This document shows, piece by piece, positions 22,978-35,210 of a stretch of 64,000 bases of DNA. The notes beneath the pieces are model-generated. The model saw only the letters and a program-made list of their open reading frames with translations, was not told where the DNA came from and ran no database searches. The first letter of the stretch is position 1. Each line of letters opens with the position of its first letter. This stretch comes from Reticulascus tulasneorum. Lineage: Eukaryota; Ascomycota; Sordariomycetes; Glomerellales; Reticulascaceae. The stretch covers positions 1 through 64,000 of the forward strand of contig LSAX01000002.1 in assembly GCA_001557505.1 (NCBI GenBank), written 5' to 3'. A program made the position numbers and the translations under genes.

Positions 22978-24792
22978 CAGCCGCTGCGTGTTGGTTTAGT
23001 GCTAGCCTGGTATAACCCGAGCATTTTCGAACTGATTCTTCTACGTTTCAAAGAAAGTTTATATACGTTGGCTAGGTTAGGAACATGTGTGAGCCTACAC
23101 ATTAAGAAATTAAATAGGTAAACATCATACATATATGCAAGGCAAAATAAACTAGCAATCATTAAGTACGCTATACTTACAACAACGACTAGATCTAAAC
23201 CAACAGCAAGAAGCCGGTCTTGCTGTCAAATCGATCAGCCAAGGCAAGGTGGATTATAAGCACCTATTTTCATCGTTTCTCTTCCGAGAACGCCTACACA
23301 CGTCCAGATAATACTTTTGCAACGCATCCCCGAACCTCGTGTGATTTAGAACTCCCGGCGAGATATACAATAGAAGACAAATAATGATTTTGACACATGA
23401 TGATCGTAGGACAAATGGCAAATCGATCACCAGAGGTAACTTGGATCTGTGAGCTTACTCCTGCAGCCATAAACAGCCACTACATGCTGATCTATTGTGT
23501 ACTGCGGGCAAGCCCTATTGTTGGCGAAGCTTATCATCGCGCGAGATCAGGGTGATTCGTGGAATTGCAAACGACGGTCACTATCGAGCTCGACGTCGAT
23601 AACGGGAGGGCAGGTCGAAGGAGGTAGGAAAATCATCACGATGGTTGGAAGCTGTAGCTGTAGAATGCGTGTGGGGCTGAGAGCACAGCCCAAAGGTACT
23701 GCACGTGGTCTCGTGGCTGCTCGCGGATTTGTTTTTCTGGGATTTTGGGCAGCAAGAGAACAGCGGGAATGAGACCATGGGATCACGTGATTGTATAACT
23801 CACAGCAAAATAACGAGTCGTAAAAAGCCCCTGGAAACCCCTTATTTCCCCTGTCGCGCAGTTCCCCTGCGCTTCTCCTCTACAACATCTTCAACGCCAC
23901 CTTGACAATGATTTCTCTCGATGAGCGCATCTGTTGTCAGTTAGATAGGTGGGTACCTGCCACTATGTGGATATCTGAATTCCTGGTTTAAATATTGGGC
24001 TGAAAGGACTTAGGCTTAGTAAGTATAAGGTTTTTGAGACTTACTATTTTGGGGAGTTCGATTAAACCACTTCTACTTTCAAAGAGGACAACAAACTTGC
24101 ACATGGCGACAAAACTAGGTGCTGACGCATCTCCAACCCAGATGCGGAAGCTCGATCGCTCGTATTCTCAAATGCGGCCGATAAATTTTTTTTGGTAGAG
24201 ATCCTAGGGCTCGTAATCGTTGCAGTTTTACCTTAATCGTCGTTTAGCTTTCTCGCCGTGCTCATGTTCTGCGCGTTTGTGCGTGGAACTTGCTGGGATG
24301 CTTCGTCTAATCAATGCACGAGTGGGGACAGGAGCTTCCTGCTGTTATTTGTCAGCTTCCGCATTAAGAATGAGACCGTGCCGACATTGCCGCCTATCGC
24401 CAAGATACCCCGGTCTTGGCTCCAGGGCGCGATCGCCAGGGTCCCGGTGTGCATCGTGGATAGGAAGCTCGACATTGCAATGGGCGCATGGACCTTGTCG
24501 CCGACCTGCATCAGGACCAGCCTTGGTGGAGAAATTTGCGGCGCAAGCATTGTACTTCAGATAAGAAAATCACATGGCCGGAAGAGGCAGATCTGTAGAG
24601 GGCTTTACAATGAATCTCGTATATCGTAACGTAGCTACCAAACAGCCTAGAGCTTTTGGATTTAAATATGGCCTCATTCCTCGTAGACTCGGTTTGGATG
24701 GCACGCCGAGGTCCTCACACGTCTTGACCCGTCCCCGTCGTGGCCTGTCCTAGTTGATTGGATCAATTGGTTTCTCTAGGACTTTTGTAGCG
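22978..24792. other. Intergenic, no gene supported
   Basis: Several short open stretches occur (23497-23772 plus, 24258-24629 plus, 24311-24550 minus), but none has a recognisable motif or plausible partner exon. Treated as intergenic or diverged remnant. Confidence 0.5.
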
Positions 24793-27674
24793 ATGCGGTC
24801 TACCATCCTGGCCTTCTCGGCCACCCTTCTCGCCAGCGCACAGCTCACCTACGCTGCATGTGCGGCCGACAACTGCATTCGCGCATTGCGAGCAACCCAG
24901 GTTCCTGGTCGACTCGAAGCTGCCCAGTCATTCTGTTCTAGCTTCATTGCTGCCACTACGACGGTAACCGCCGTCCCGAGCTATGTCACAGCCGCGTGCA
25001 AAGCCAACGGAAGCGGCGACATGAGCCACCGCCTCACCAGCGCCTGCTCTTGTATTGCTGTGTCGACTGCCATTCCCGGTCTTTCGACGTCTACCACCAG
25101 TAGTCACTCCACTACCACCACCAGCTCTTCGACTACTTCCACCAGCGCCTCGACTACCACTAGTAAATCTTCAACTACTTCCACTACCACTTCGACTACA
25201 AGCAGTAAGCCTTCGACTACTTCCATCAGTACCTCGACCACTTCCACCAGCGCTTCGACTACCACTAGCAAATCTTCGACTACTTCCACCAGCACTTCGA
25301 CTACCACCAGTAAACCTTTAACCACTTCAACCAGCTCCTCGACTACCTCCGCCAGATCTTCTACTACCTCCGCAGGCACCTCGACGTCTGCCGCCTGTGC
25401 GATCGTTTCAAAGTCCTGGGCTGCGCAGGTCAAGACTGCCCCGCAAGGTGAGCCCTGCAATTCCCTCCCCAACAAGAGAAGCCGCTTACCAGATGCCAGT
25501 GGCACCAACTGTCCTAGCTAGTTTGGCACATGACTGTCTCACCTCGATCCCGCTGGGTAAAGCTGCTGCGATCGAGCTTGTTGATTCGCTTGAACCATAC
25601 CTCGAGTGGCAGAGCGATGCAGGCTACAAGGCGAATCCTCCATCTGACTATCCATTCCCAGGTTCGTCCTCAGGGAGCTCCATGGGCACCGTCCTTATTA
25701 TTACTTTGATCCGTGCTAACATCCAGTGTCAAAGGCTACGACATGTTTGCCAATTTGGCCGCGGTGAGGACCAACCTTGAAAACAACAAATACGCAAATG
25801 AATATGAGTTCCAGGCCGACTTGTACATGAGTGTCTTCGCGCCGGGCCATGACGGACATTTTGTTTACTACCCAGATGCCCTCACAATTGCGTTTGCATT
25901 CACGCGCCCACTGTCCCTCGTGTCCATCAGCGAAGATGGTTCATTGCCTGTCATCAAGGTCAAAAGTATGTGTTTCGCACTTGAGACGCCTTCAGACTGC
26001 ACTCGCTAACCCGATCACCAAACAGGCGACGTTCTCCACAGTCCTGACACAGCAAGTGTGCTAACTCTCATCAATGGCGTTGACGCTGCCACTTTCATTG
26101 AGGATCTCATGAAGACGGCAACCTACAACCAGGATATGGATGCAGCTTATAACTCGGCCTTTTTTACACTTGCCTCCCAGACCATTGGACTCGACGGCTA
26201 TTTCGCAGGAGGCGGCCGTGTCAATCACGTCTATTCAGGGGCGAGCACCACCTTTACGTTCGCCAACGGGACCGAGATCACTCTCAGTAACATGGCCAAG
26301 GTAGTCGGGGACTTGAGTGGGGTCGTGGATGGCAAATCCTTTTACACGAAGTTTTGTGTCCCATCTGGAAATGTCGTGGGCTCCGCCTTGGCTTCCCAGG
26401 AGATTGCTCTGTCTGCCGCTGTGGTAGGCCCGGGATACCCAGAACCCGTATTCACTACCCAGGACAGCATTGTCTCGTGCTATTATCTGGATGGTGAGGG
26501 ATTCGAGGACGTCGTTGTCATCGCTCTCCTCGCAATGGAATCGGAGTCCATTCCCGAGTTTCAGTCCGTCGTCCAGGAATGCCTGGCAGGATCTGTTGCC
26601 GACGGCAAAACCAAACTGGTGATAGACTTCCAAGCTAACGGGGGTGGTTACATTCTACTTGGTTATGATTTCTTTCGCGAGCTATTTCCCCAAACCGTGG
26701 AAGATGGCTTCTCACGCTGGAAGGAGAATGGAGGATTCATGGCCGCGGCCAGGGTCGACAGCGATCGGGTTGCGGGCGTCAATCCTTACACCAGCAACAA
26801 CCCTGACCTAATTGGCGATTATGAGTGGTGGTTTAACTATCGTTACGACTACAACATTAGTGGACAGCCTTTCCTGACGTTCGAGGACAAATTCGCGCCC
26901 CATGTCTACCAAAACACCGACTATACCGCCATTATGCGCTGGAACCTTAACGACAACCTGACAACGACCAACCCTACCTACGGCATGGGGATTCCGATCG
27001 CCGGCTACGGCACTCTTGCGAACCTCACGCAGCCCTTCGCCGCCGAGGATATTGTGATGCTCTACGACGGCGTGTGCGCATCGACGTGTACCCTTTCGTC
27101 GGAGATGCTACGCATCCAGGGCGGTGTCAAGTCCATCGCTCTAGGAGGCCGACCCGTTGAGGGCCCGATCCAGGGCGTTGGCGGTGTCAAGGGCAGCCAA
27201 AGTCTGGGGTGGGCCAACATCTACAACTACATGGGGTACCTGGCGCAGTTCGCCGAAACCGAAGAGCAGCTGGCCGAGTTCGCACGCTACACCACGCTGC
27301 CGTTGGAGCGCGGCACTGCGGCTGGCGTCAACGCCCGCGATGCGGTGTTGCGGGACAACGTCAACGATGGTATCCCCGCGCAGTTCGTCAATGAGCCCGC
27401 TGACTGCCGCCTCTACTACACCGCACCTATGCTCAGCGACACTACGGAGGTGTGGAAGGCGGCGGCCAACGCGGCCTTCAACGGTGGATCGTGCGCGTAT
27501 GGCAGCATCTCGCCCCCGGCCAAGAAGGACCGCAAGCGCACGCCTGGGGATGCTGCAGGCAAGCAATTCGCACCGCGCGTACCCGATGAGAAGCGCGCTG
27601 AGCTATTCAAGCGCAGTGATGCACAGAATAACCCTCACTGGAATGCCAGGTACCGCTTGGTCGCCGTTCCATGA
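24793..27674 (+). CDS. Secreted S41-type peptidase homologue (UstP/CPAF-like)
   Basis: A secreted fungal protein with a C-terminal S41 peptidase (tail-specific protease fold); true substrate unknown. Four exons (24793-25447, 25500-25661, 25735-25965, 26026-27674) give 898 residues in frame. A signal peptide at 1-21 precedes a Cys-patterned N-terminal region (CAADNCIRALR..FCSSF..ACSC). A Ser/Thr-rich, probably O-glycosylated linker spans about residues 97-197. The peptidase part shows SLAHDCLTSIPLGKAAA, FAPGHDGHFVY, LVIDFQANGGGYIL and GVCASTCTLSSEML; Ser702 in CAST is the likely nucleophile. This family includes UstP of the ustiloxin RiPP cluster, but most fungal members are not cluster genes, and no RiPP precursor-like repeat protein is visible nearby. 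The extracellular role is inferred. Confidence 0.88.
25091..25390 (+). repeat. Ser/Thr-coding minisatellite inside the S41 gene
   Basis: Repeats of TCGACTACTTCCACC-like units encode the linker. A larger 105-bp (35-codon) imperfect duplication is visible: GCCTCGACTACCACTAG at 25147 recurs as GCTTCGACTACCACTAG at 25252. The duplication is a multiple of three, so length can vary without breaking the frame. Confidence 0.8.
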
Positions 27675-28225
27675 GCTGCATTGCAATAGCTAGCTTGAGA
27701 ACCGTGGTATACATGAGCGCATCGCAGATGACTGCCTAAAATGCCCGGGTATACGGCCGATTTCTGGTGCGATGATATTAGTCTTAGGCTAAATAGAGTC
27801 TTAGTAAAAGCCAATCTCTAGTATATGCCTTGTGTCTGTATACTTAATACATGTCGAGGCATATGTAGTAGGAATGATATCGGTTTAGGAACGTTGCACT
27901 TAACTGTGATGGTTAGATCTGTGAATATCACGCTTAACAGGTACTACGTTATCCTAACTGTAATATGCATCTACATACTAATTACGTTATAACATTCCTC
28001 TAGCAAGTTGCAAGTGATTCGTGTTTTGGTTGCTGTAGCTTTGAATTTAATACTTCTGAACGGCTTTGTGTCGATCTGATCACAGCACAATCTATGTGAG
28101 TGTTCTGCCGGAACACTTATATGGCAATTAAGTAGTACGATACAAAAATGTTTGCCTCCCAGGCCTCGTCGAGAGGGCTGGTAAGTAGTTCACTCTGGGG
28201 AAAGCCTGGTAATCAGAATGCAATA
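27675..28225. other. Intergenic between convergent genes
   Basis: No reading frame or motif of note; it is moderately AT-rich and would hold the 3' ends of the convergent S41 and GH115 transcripts. Confidence 0.6.
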
Positions 28226-31200
28226 TCACACCATCGTCGTCTCAGGGGGTCCGAGGTAGCTCTGCTTTAGCTCCCCACGCGTGCTCAACACGATCTTTTC
28301 CAGATATACCTCGGGGGAGTTTACAGCCCACGTCAAAGTATGAGCACCAGTCCCCGCTGGCCCCAGTGTTATCTTCTTCGTCCAAACCTGGTCGGCCACA
28401 TGGTCCATCCATTCGGGGGGAATATCTCCGGCATTTGGATGTTTTATGTATTTACCCAACAGATGGGTGAAATTGGTCGGTCCAGAATCCAATGATAGAG
28501 AATACTGCATCTTTAGTTGAGGGTCCGTATCCAAGCAGGCATTTATGTACACGGTAGCTTCAATAGATTGTGCTGGACTGAAGAGGAAGAAGTCGTACTC
28601 GGCCGTAACTGAAGCGGCAGTCCCCAATCGCGCTTCTATGAAGGGCCTCAAGCCGAGAGATCCTGATTCGGTTCGGCTTCCGAGGTGGGGTATCTTTGTG
28701 AACGAGATGGTGGTGCCGTTCACGTCTGCCGATGTCAATCGCTGGAAATGAGGTGCCTCAATGGAAACAAAGCCGGCGGTTTCTGGAAACCCTTTGAAGT
28801 CCGCTGGCACCTTCTTTTTGAAAACGGGAATGCGAATAAGATCCAAGTAAGGGTACTTGGATGGAGTGGCCGTGATGCTAATATTAACCGTATCATTGAA
28901 ACCCTCGGGAACCTTGTCCCAATCAATCGTCACGTCCAACCTCTGGTCCATTTGGTTGTGTTCGAGCCTGCCGGCCATTGGGTCAATAGAAAGCCAGTCA
29001 ACTGGTATTTGTTCGAGAGCCCAGTCGATGGCGACACGGTAGTCGCCCCGCATGAAAAGGTCGATGTGGCGATGCTTCGGGCCATGCGGATCCAAGGGCG
29101 GCAGAAGTGCTGGATATTGAGTTGTGGGCATGGATGAATCGACTGATTCTGCCCACCGACCTTGCTGCATTGGACTTAGAGAACCCTCAGCATAGATTCC
29201 AAGATTCCCCAGGGAGAACTGCATGTTTTGCCGGAGCTGAACGAAGGAAAGGTTCGCAACCATGTCTCGCGCGGGTCCGGCCCACGATTTCGGCTGCTGT
29301 TCGACGGCGTCAAACTTTGCCTGAGACATCAGATTGATCCATTTCCCTCCAAGAAGACTGTCATACTCCTCGATTAAATCGTAGTCATCCTCAAAGTCTT
29401 GCAGCACTTGTTCTGCCACCGCGTTCGCGGAGTTGCGCCTCTCCAGTGCGTACTGGTAGTTTTTGCCAACGCCGAGAGTCACGGCATGATAAATAGAGCC
29501 CGAGACGACTGGATAGTACAGTAGCTGAAAAAATGCCGGTTGCGCCTCTTCGTATATTTGACTGTACAGCGTCTTGGTACGAGAAGCTAGCGCCTCCCAT
29601 CGATTGCGTATTCGCTCGGCTTCGTCATAGTTCATCGTGGAGAACGTTGACGATGTCACATGCTCGAAACGCCTCATTCCGATTAGGTGACTGTGCTCTA
29701 ATAGAATATCCGCGATGTCTTCGGCATATTCCGGACCGAACTCTCGGGTTGCATACTGCTTGAGGTACCAAGGAATGTTGTCGAAGCTGAAATTGGAAGT
29801 ATTCCACGCTAAATCCATGGCAAAGCCGAAGGGCAACTCCATCGGCTTGATGTCGCCGACGTTGATCATCCAAATACGATCCGCACCACGGAGGTAAGAC
29901 TGAGATAGCTCCTTGTACACCTTGACCTAGATGTTGCGTCAGAGATAAATAATGGCGTTCCGGGGGGCCTCTACAAACAATGCTGTTGGTATTGGACCAC
30001 TTGTATGATCTAGGTAGCCCGACATACTCGAGATGAAAGTAAATCTACATTACTGTTAGCGTGGATGAGCAGACCAAAGGTCAATCTGATGGTCCCACCC
30101 CGCTACCGCCAGGGCGAGATGTCTCGTTCCCAGTAGGAAGGCGGTAGACGTTCCCGAGATTGTCGTCAGGGAACAATAACGTAACATCTTCGGGCGGATC
30201 TAAGCCTCCGTCATAATATGAAGCAACCTCTTTGTACAGTGCCCAGACCTCTAAATGCATATGAGCTTCGTATTGATCGCAACGAGGGAGTGCCTTACGA
30301 TTCACCGCCGACTCAGAGCCGTGATACTTCTTGATGATGCCTCTTTGTACCTCGAACACCTTCCGCAGCGTTTCTATCGCGTTCTGGGCTTCCACTGCAG
30401 CATCCCCAAGCCCTCGCATTCCGATGCTGAAGTACGACTCATTCGCTCCAGCACGCCGTATGCCCTCGTCCATGAACTTTGTGACATTCTCTTGGTTTGC
30501 CGTCCAGTCCCAGGGACCCATTACAGTCGCATTCCACTCGTTCGTTGCTCTCTGCATTGGTTCATGGTGCGATGTGGAGACAACAATCCCATAGTCGTCC
30601 GCCAGCTGCTGGTTGCGGGGGTCATCTGTGAAGAATATATTTCCAGGAGGCGGGGTTGACGATGCCCACATGGCTGGCCAAATATAATTTGCCTTAAGCC
30701 TAAGCAGGAGATCGAAGACATGGCCGTAGAATTCCGTGTCCAGAGGGTAGCGCGTTGCATTGTGCTTCGCAGACCACCATGTATTTAGGGCTGGCTCTTC
30801 ATCGTTGATGAATAGACCTCTATACTTTACCGACGGCCCGCTGTTTGTGACAGTTTTCTGCAGAGCATATATGTCGGCATGTTTCTTTGCTGGCACATCG
30901 GCAAACCAATGGTAACTGCTCGTTTTAAAACCTCGCGTTCGTCGTCCGGGCTTGGGTGCAGAGCCATCACTTACGGTGATTGACCACATTGCTCCGCCAA
31001 AGTATGGACGCCGAATATCGCACCCCTCTTATCGCTCCCGACAATCATAAGAGCACTGTCTAAGCCGGGGAATGGGTTCAGGAGGACAGAAGTCTGAAAA
31101 CTCTCCCACTTGCCCTCAATACCTGATATGTCGAGACTGCCTGTAGTGGTTAGGTGGCGGACCAAGGAAGAATTTGCAGACCCAACAATAATGGCATTTC

Positions 31201-31480
31201 GATTGGTGTTTTGTATATGTGACGAGATATTAGCAGCTGATACTAGGTATACGTCTCTGGTAGCAAGCGTGATTTGCTCCAAATCTTTGGCTAGGCTATC
31301 CGCGGCGATGTGGACACCGACGAAATCATCCCAGCTACAAAAGATTTGCGATCTAGCAATATTGATCGAGGATTGAGGTTCACTACCAAAGACGACGATG
31401 GCCTCCTCCAGAAGGGCAAAGCAACCCGAGACTGCGAGCGCAGCTAGCATCAGGCACCGGGAGGAAATCATGGCTATCAT
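28226..31480 (-). CDS. Glycoside hydrolase family 115 (xylan alpha-glucuronidase-like), secreted
   Basis: GH115 enzymes release (4-O-methyl)-glucuronic acid from xylan side chains, including internal residues. Four exons (31480-30975, 30915-30099, 30044-29979, 29926-28226) splice to 1029 residues in frame, a normal full length for the family. The N-terminus is hydrophobic (MLAALAVSGCFALL) and is a likely signal peptide. Landmarks are RGAIFGVHTLAEQCGQSP, HWFADVPAKKH, YRGLFINDEEPALNTWW, TSHHEPMQRA, LLFPDDNLGNVYRLP and RIWMINVGDIKPMELP. The 22-codon third exon lies between short introns. The gene is followed by a transporter on the same strand and a divergent regulator, which suggests a small catabolic locus. 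Frame conservation across three introns indicates an intact gene. Confidence 0.93.
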
Positions 31481-32406
31481 AGAGATCGAAGGCAGTCGAA
31501 GTATTTGCTAGGAGACTGAGCTGATGGCTCCCTCTATTACACGACCTCAACTGACTGGCCATGCTCGGAACTTATGCTGGAAGTGCTGCTACCGCACGCA
31601 TTGAGCTGCCATGAGGGGTACCCAAGATGCTCAGATTTTAGCCGTGAGGGGCCAGGAAGAGGCTGCGTTAAGTCAAGGATCACCTTAGTAGCGGCGGCAA
31701 ATGTCAATAATAACGCCGTATTCAGCTTGAGCGGCAGTGGTTTATTAAAGTTCCTGCTCGGAGCTGGCAATGCCGTAAATGTTGTTGAATCCGCCTCTGT
31801 GGAAAAGGCGGTCGCGGGGTTTCTGTCACGGGGTCTATTCCGTGCCCTCGGGTTGCTCTAGCTGCATGCTGCCAACGCTGAGATTATACGGGCAATTGAC
31901 CAGGAAGCCAGGGTGCCAAAAGAATGTCACCAATGCATTTGACAGTACCTCCCCCAGCGTTCTTAGTCGATGACACTACGACCGCTGTTTCTTGGAGACC
32001 AAGTTTTATGTATTCGTTGCACTGGCGCTTCGCCCCATGAACTCTACGTGATAGATCAGGGGCGGATGGAGCTTTGTCAAGAAACATCCGAGAGGGTGAA
32101 AACTATTAACCCGTCCTAGGACTTACTACAAGCCTAAAGCCAGGAAAGCTAACACATATCTACCAATTTCTTCTAAACTTCCAAGGAGAATACAGAAGGA
32201 TTTACTGCTAACAAGAGGGACAAGAGAGATATACAATATAGGCCAAGGGGATAACACTGGAGTTAAAGCAGAAAGGTCACTCAATGATCCCTGGTCGTTG
32301 AAGTCGTAATCATGGCGTCGAAGCCTTCCCAATTTCATAACCGCTAACTCAATAATATAGAACGCTACTTGACCCATTACCGTGACTACCATAGACAGCT
32401 TCCAAC
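31481..32406. other. Intergenic upstream of GH115
   Basis: Promoter region of GH115 and 3' flank of the transporter. A 95-codon plus-strand open stretch at 31574-31861 shows no family motif and is not called. Confidence 0.5.
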
Positions 32407-34045
32407 TCAAAGAATGTACATAGAGTCGAGGCTCATATCTCCCTCGAGGCCGTTGGTGGTGGCCCCCTCTGCAATGAGCTTTGCCTTCTTCGCGTTCCTG
32501 CGCCTCAGCAGAAACCAACATGCGGCATAGAGAAACCCAGCAACAACTGTAAGACCAGCAGAGACAGCGTTGCCTTGTACATAACGTGGGCCTTGATTGG
32601 TTGGGTATAGCTGCGATGACACCAGTGAAGACACGTTTGCAATCGAATAGGCCACCGGCATACCGATTGCTCGTTTGGAATCTGGTGACAGGTTGGTGGA
32701 AATCCAGGTGACAGCCAGCGTGGAAATTGGATATAGTCCTGCCTGGTTGTTAGATTCCGCAACGGCCGTAGAGTGTGAAGTACTAACCTAAGACGAGAAT
32801 GAACATCCCCGCGTAGCCAGCATGGGGATTGGATGACCCGACGCAAAGGAGATAGCCAGCCACAACCGGAATGCAGCACCCGACAATGAAGACTCCGCGC
32901 CGCTTGATTTTATCGGAGTAGTATACTTGGATGATAAGTGAAGTTGCTCCAACAACGTACACGGGTATCGTCATGTAGTTGACCGAGAGGGAGGCATATC
33001 TAGACCAAGTTAGCGAATTGTTCCAATGTTTGTCAAGACGAGGCACTCACCCAAGACCAGAGATAATGGTAGGCAGGAAGACACCAAATCCATTAATGGC
33101 GACGGACGAAGTAAAGAACGCAATGCCAAGCATATAAACATACGGATCTGTCAGAGCAATCTTGATCCATTTGCGCTCGAACTTTTCTGCGCCACGATGC
33201 ATGAAGTCACGCTGCTTTTTCAAGCGCATGGTTTCCTTCTCCTCCGCGGTCAAAAACCACGCCGTTTCAGCAGAGGTTGGGATGAACGGCAAGCATATGC
33301 CACAAATGAACAAGGTGATGCAAAACTCGACGATAAATAGCCACCTCCAGGCCGCGAGCCCATGCCGGGTTCCCATCGTTTGAACAGCATATGCAAACAG
33401 CCCACCAAATGCACCGGAAATGCATTGGGCCAGGTTAGTCGTCATTATACGCTTTCCTGCTTGCTCTCGGGGATATATGGTGGAGAATAGGTAGGCGAAA
33501 CTTTGGGCGAGTCCGGCCTCGGCCGCATTCAACAACATCCGAACGGCGATCGCCTGAGCGTAGGTTTGAATGAATGCAGTCCCGATTGTGCAGATACTCC
33601 ATAGAATGAATGCAGCACCGATGGACCTGTTGGCACCGAAGCGTCTGACGGCCAGAACCCAAGGAAGCTCGAAAACAATGGTGCAAACGCTAGATAACGT
33701 GTTGATATTGCCAAACTCACGGTCGCGGAGTCCGATATCTTCGTCGAAGCCGAACACTCTAGCATTACCAAGCTAATTGCGCGTTAGGAATAGCGTCAAT
33801 GGAGGAATAAAGGCTCTACTGACATTGTTTCGGTCCAATGTGGACATGACAAGGAAGACAACCGAGACGGGCAGGACCGTCATGTCGAACTTTCTAAGAG
33901 CGGCCTTCTCCTTCTCGGGATCAATGTATATGACACTTCTGGCTTCGCCAGAACTGAAGTCGACAATGCTGGAAGAGTCGACGGGGCTCTTGGTGTCATC
34001 CATGGGAGACTTGGCCTTCGTTTCCGTTACTGAGTTGGGCTCCAT
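32407..34045 (-). CDS. MFS transporter, Dal5/allantoate-permease (anion:cation symporter) family
   Basis: A plasma-membrane importer of organic anions; the actual cargo is unknown, and a uronate or related sugar acid is possible from context. Four exons (34045-33824, 33772-33051, 32999-32788, 32738-32407) give 495 residues in frame. The family signature STLDRNNLGNARVFG spans intron 1 (GTCAGT donor), which only makes sense spliced. Further landmarks are GLAAWRWLFIVEF, FLTAEEKETMRLKKQRDF and TWISTNLSPDSKRAIGMPV. The predicted transmembrane segments fit 12. It lies on the same strand as GH115 and divergent from the Zn2Cys6 gene at 35211. Confidence 0.92.
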
Positions 34046-35210
34046 TGCAGCAGCTTGAGACTGGGGAAAAACTTATGTGAGGGCCGGATTATGATTGCTA
34101 AAGTATTGCGAATGTTCTGGGAAGAGAAGACTTGGAGATGTGGTAAAACTCCATGAATATATATTCTTCGTCTTCCATGGCAGCATGGAATTTGACTGTC
34201 ACTAGCTTCGCTCTGCTGAGTTGAGCTTGAGTGATTATTGGACAGCGTAAGATAACTGGATAAGGGAATGCAGATCAGTTACTCGATAACTTGATAAGGA
34301 TTGTAAAATAATCTTTTACTGGTTATATGTGGGGCTGATCGGGCAAAGCCGAGCCTCCGTCTCGTTCTAATCAAAACCGCCGTAGATATGAACGATATCC
34401 TCCCGGAAGAGAGCACAAAAAGTTGCATGCATGGGTTTTTTTTTTTTTTTGGGGGGGGGGGGGCTTTCCATCCCAACATTATTTACTGAAGATGTTGAAA
34501 CCCGAACGAAGGAAATGGTGCCGGTTTTGTTTCTTCACGAGGGAGCTGGAGATGTTGGGTAGTGGTCCTCATTGCGAAGCCTCAGATATTGCGAATGACA
34601 GCTGCCGGATTCTTGTAGTGCGTGTAGTACGAAAAGCACTACAGCCCACGAGAAAGCTTGACCTCCTGGATAATCTCAACGGTTTTCGTCTATGCAGCCA
34701 CAAATACCTATGCGGATAAGGATGGACAAATGATACACTTTGCAGGTGGCATTCCGAGATACAAATTTTGCCGACCAGGCCTTCTCCCTGCGACATTCTG
34801 TTCTTCTAATACCTAATATCACTAGAACAGCGCGGTCTTGGCAAAAAGCTTATCTGTGACGTGCTCCCTCACTACGTTACTCTTATCTTTCTGATTTGTA
34901 GATGCATCTTATTCGTCTGCCGCCGGCGATTCTCTTCAACTTCTGAGAAGTACCGACGGGTGGGGAACAGATCCGCCTTTGCCGAACCCCACGGTTCGAC
35001 AGCCAATGAGCGACGAAGAGTTCTCTCATAAATGCGTCATCAGCATTCTATCGGCTTACTCCGAGATCTTATGCGAATAATTGTTTATCTCCCCCCGTTT
35101 TCCACGTCCAACCTGTCGATTATCAGCTATCTATCGCTGTGACTATCATTATCAAATTGCCCCAGAATCATAATCTCAACTCGAGTTCCGGGAATACGAA
35201 ACCGCGCCGG
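34046..35210. promoter_or_regulatory. Shared divergent upstream region, MFS and Zn2Cys6 genes
   Basis: About 1.2 kb separates the divergent starts, long enough to hold both promoters. No coding gene is supported. It includes the unusual T15-G13 homopolymer junction at 34436-34463. Regulation of the transporter by the adjacent regulator is plausible but inferred. Confidence 0.45.
34436..34463. repeat. T15 followed directly by G13
   Basis: Fifteen T are followed without interruption by thirteen G, an abrupt poly-pyrimidine to poly-purine junction. The G-run could form a quadruplex or may be inaccurate in length because of homopolymer sequencing error. Confidence 0.9.

Noticed and set aside
24793..27674. 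Ustiloxin-type RiPP cluster
   Set aside because: Only the S41 homologue is present; no precursor or oxidase of that pathway is visible, so no cluster is claimed.
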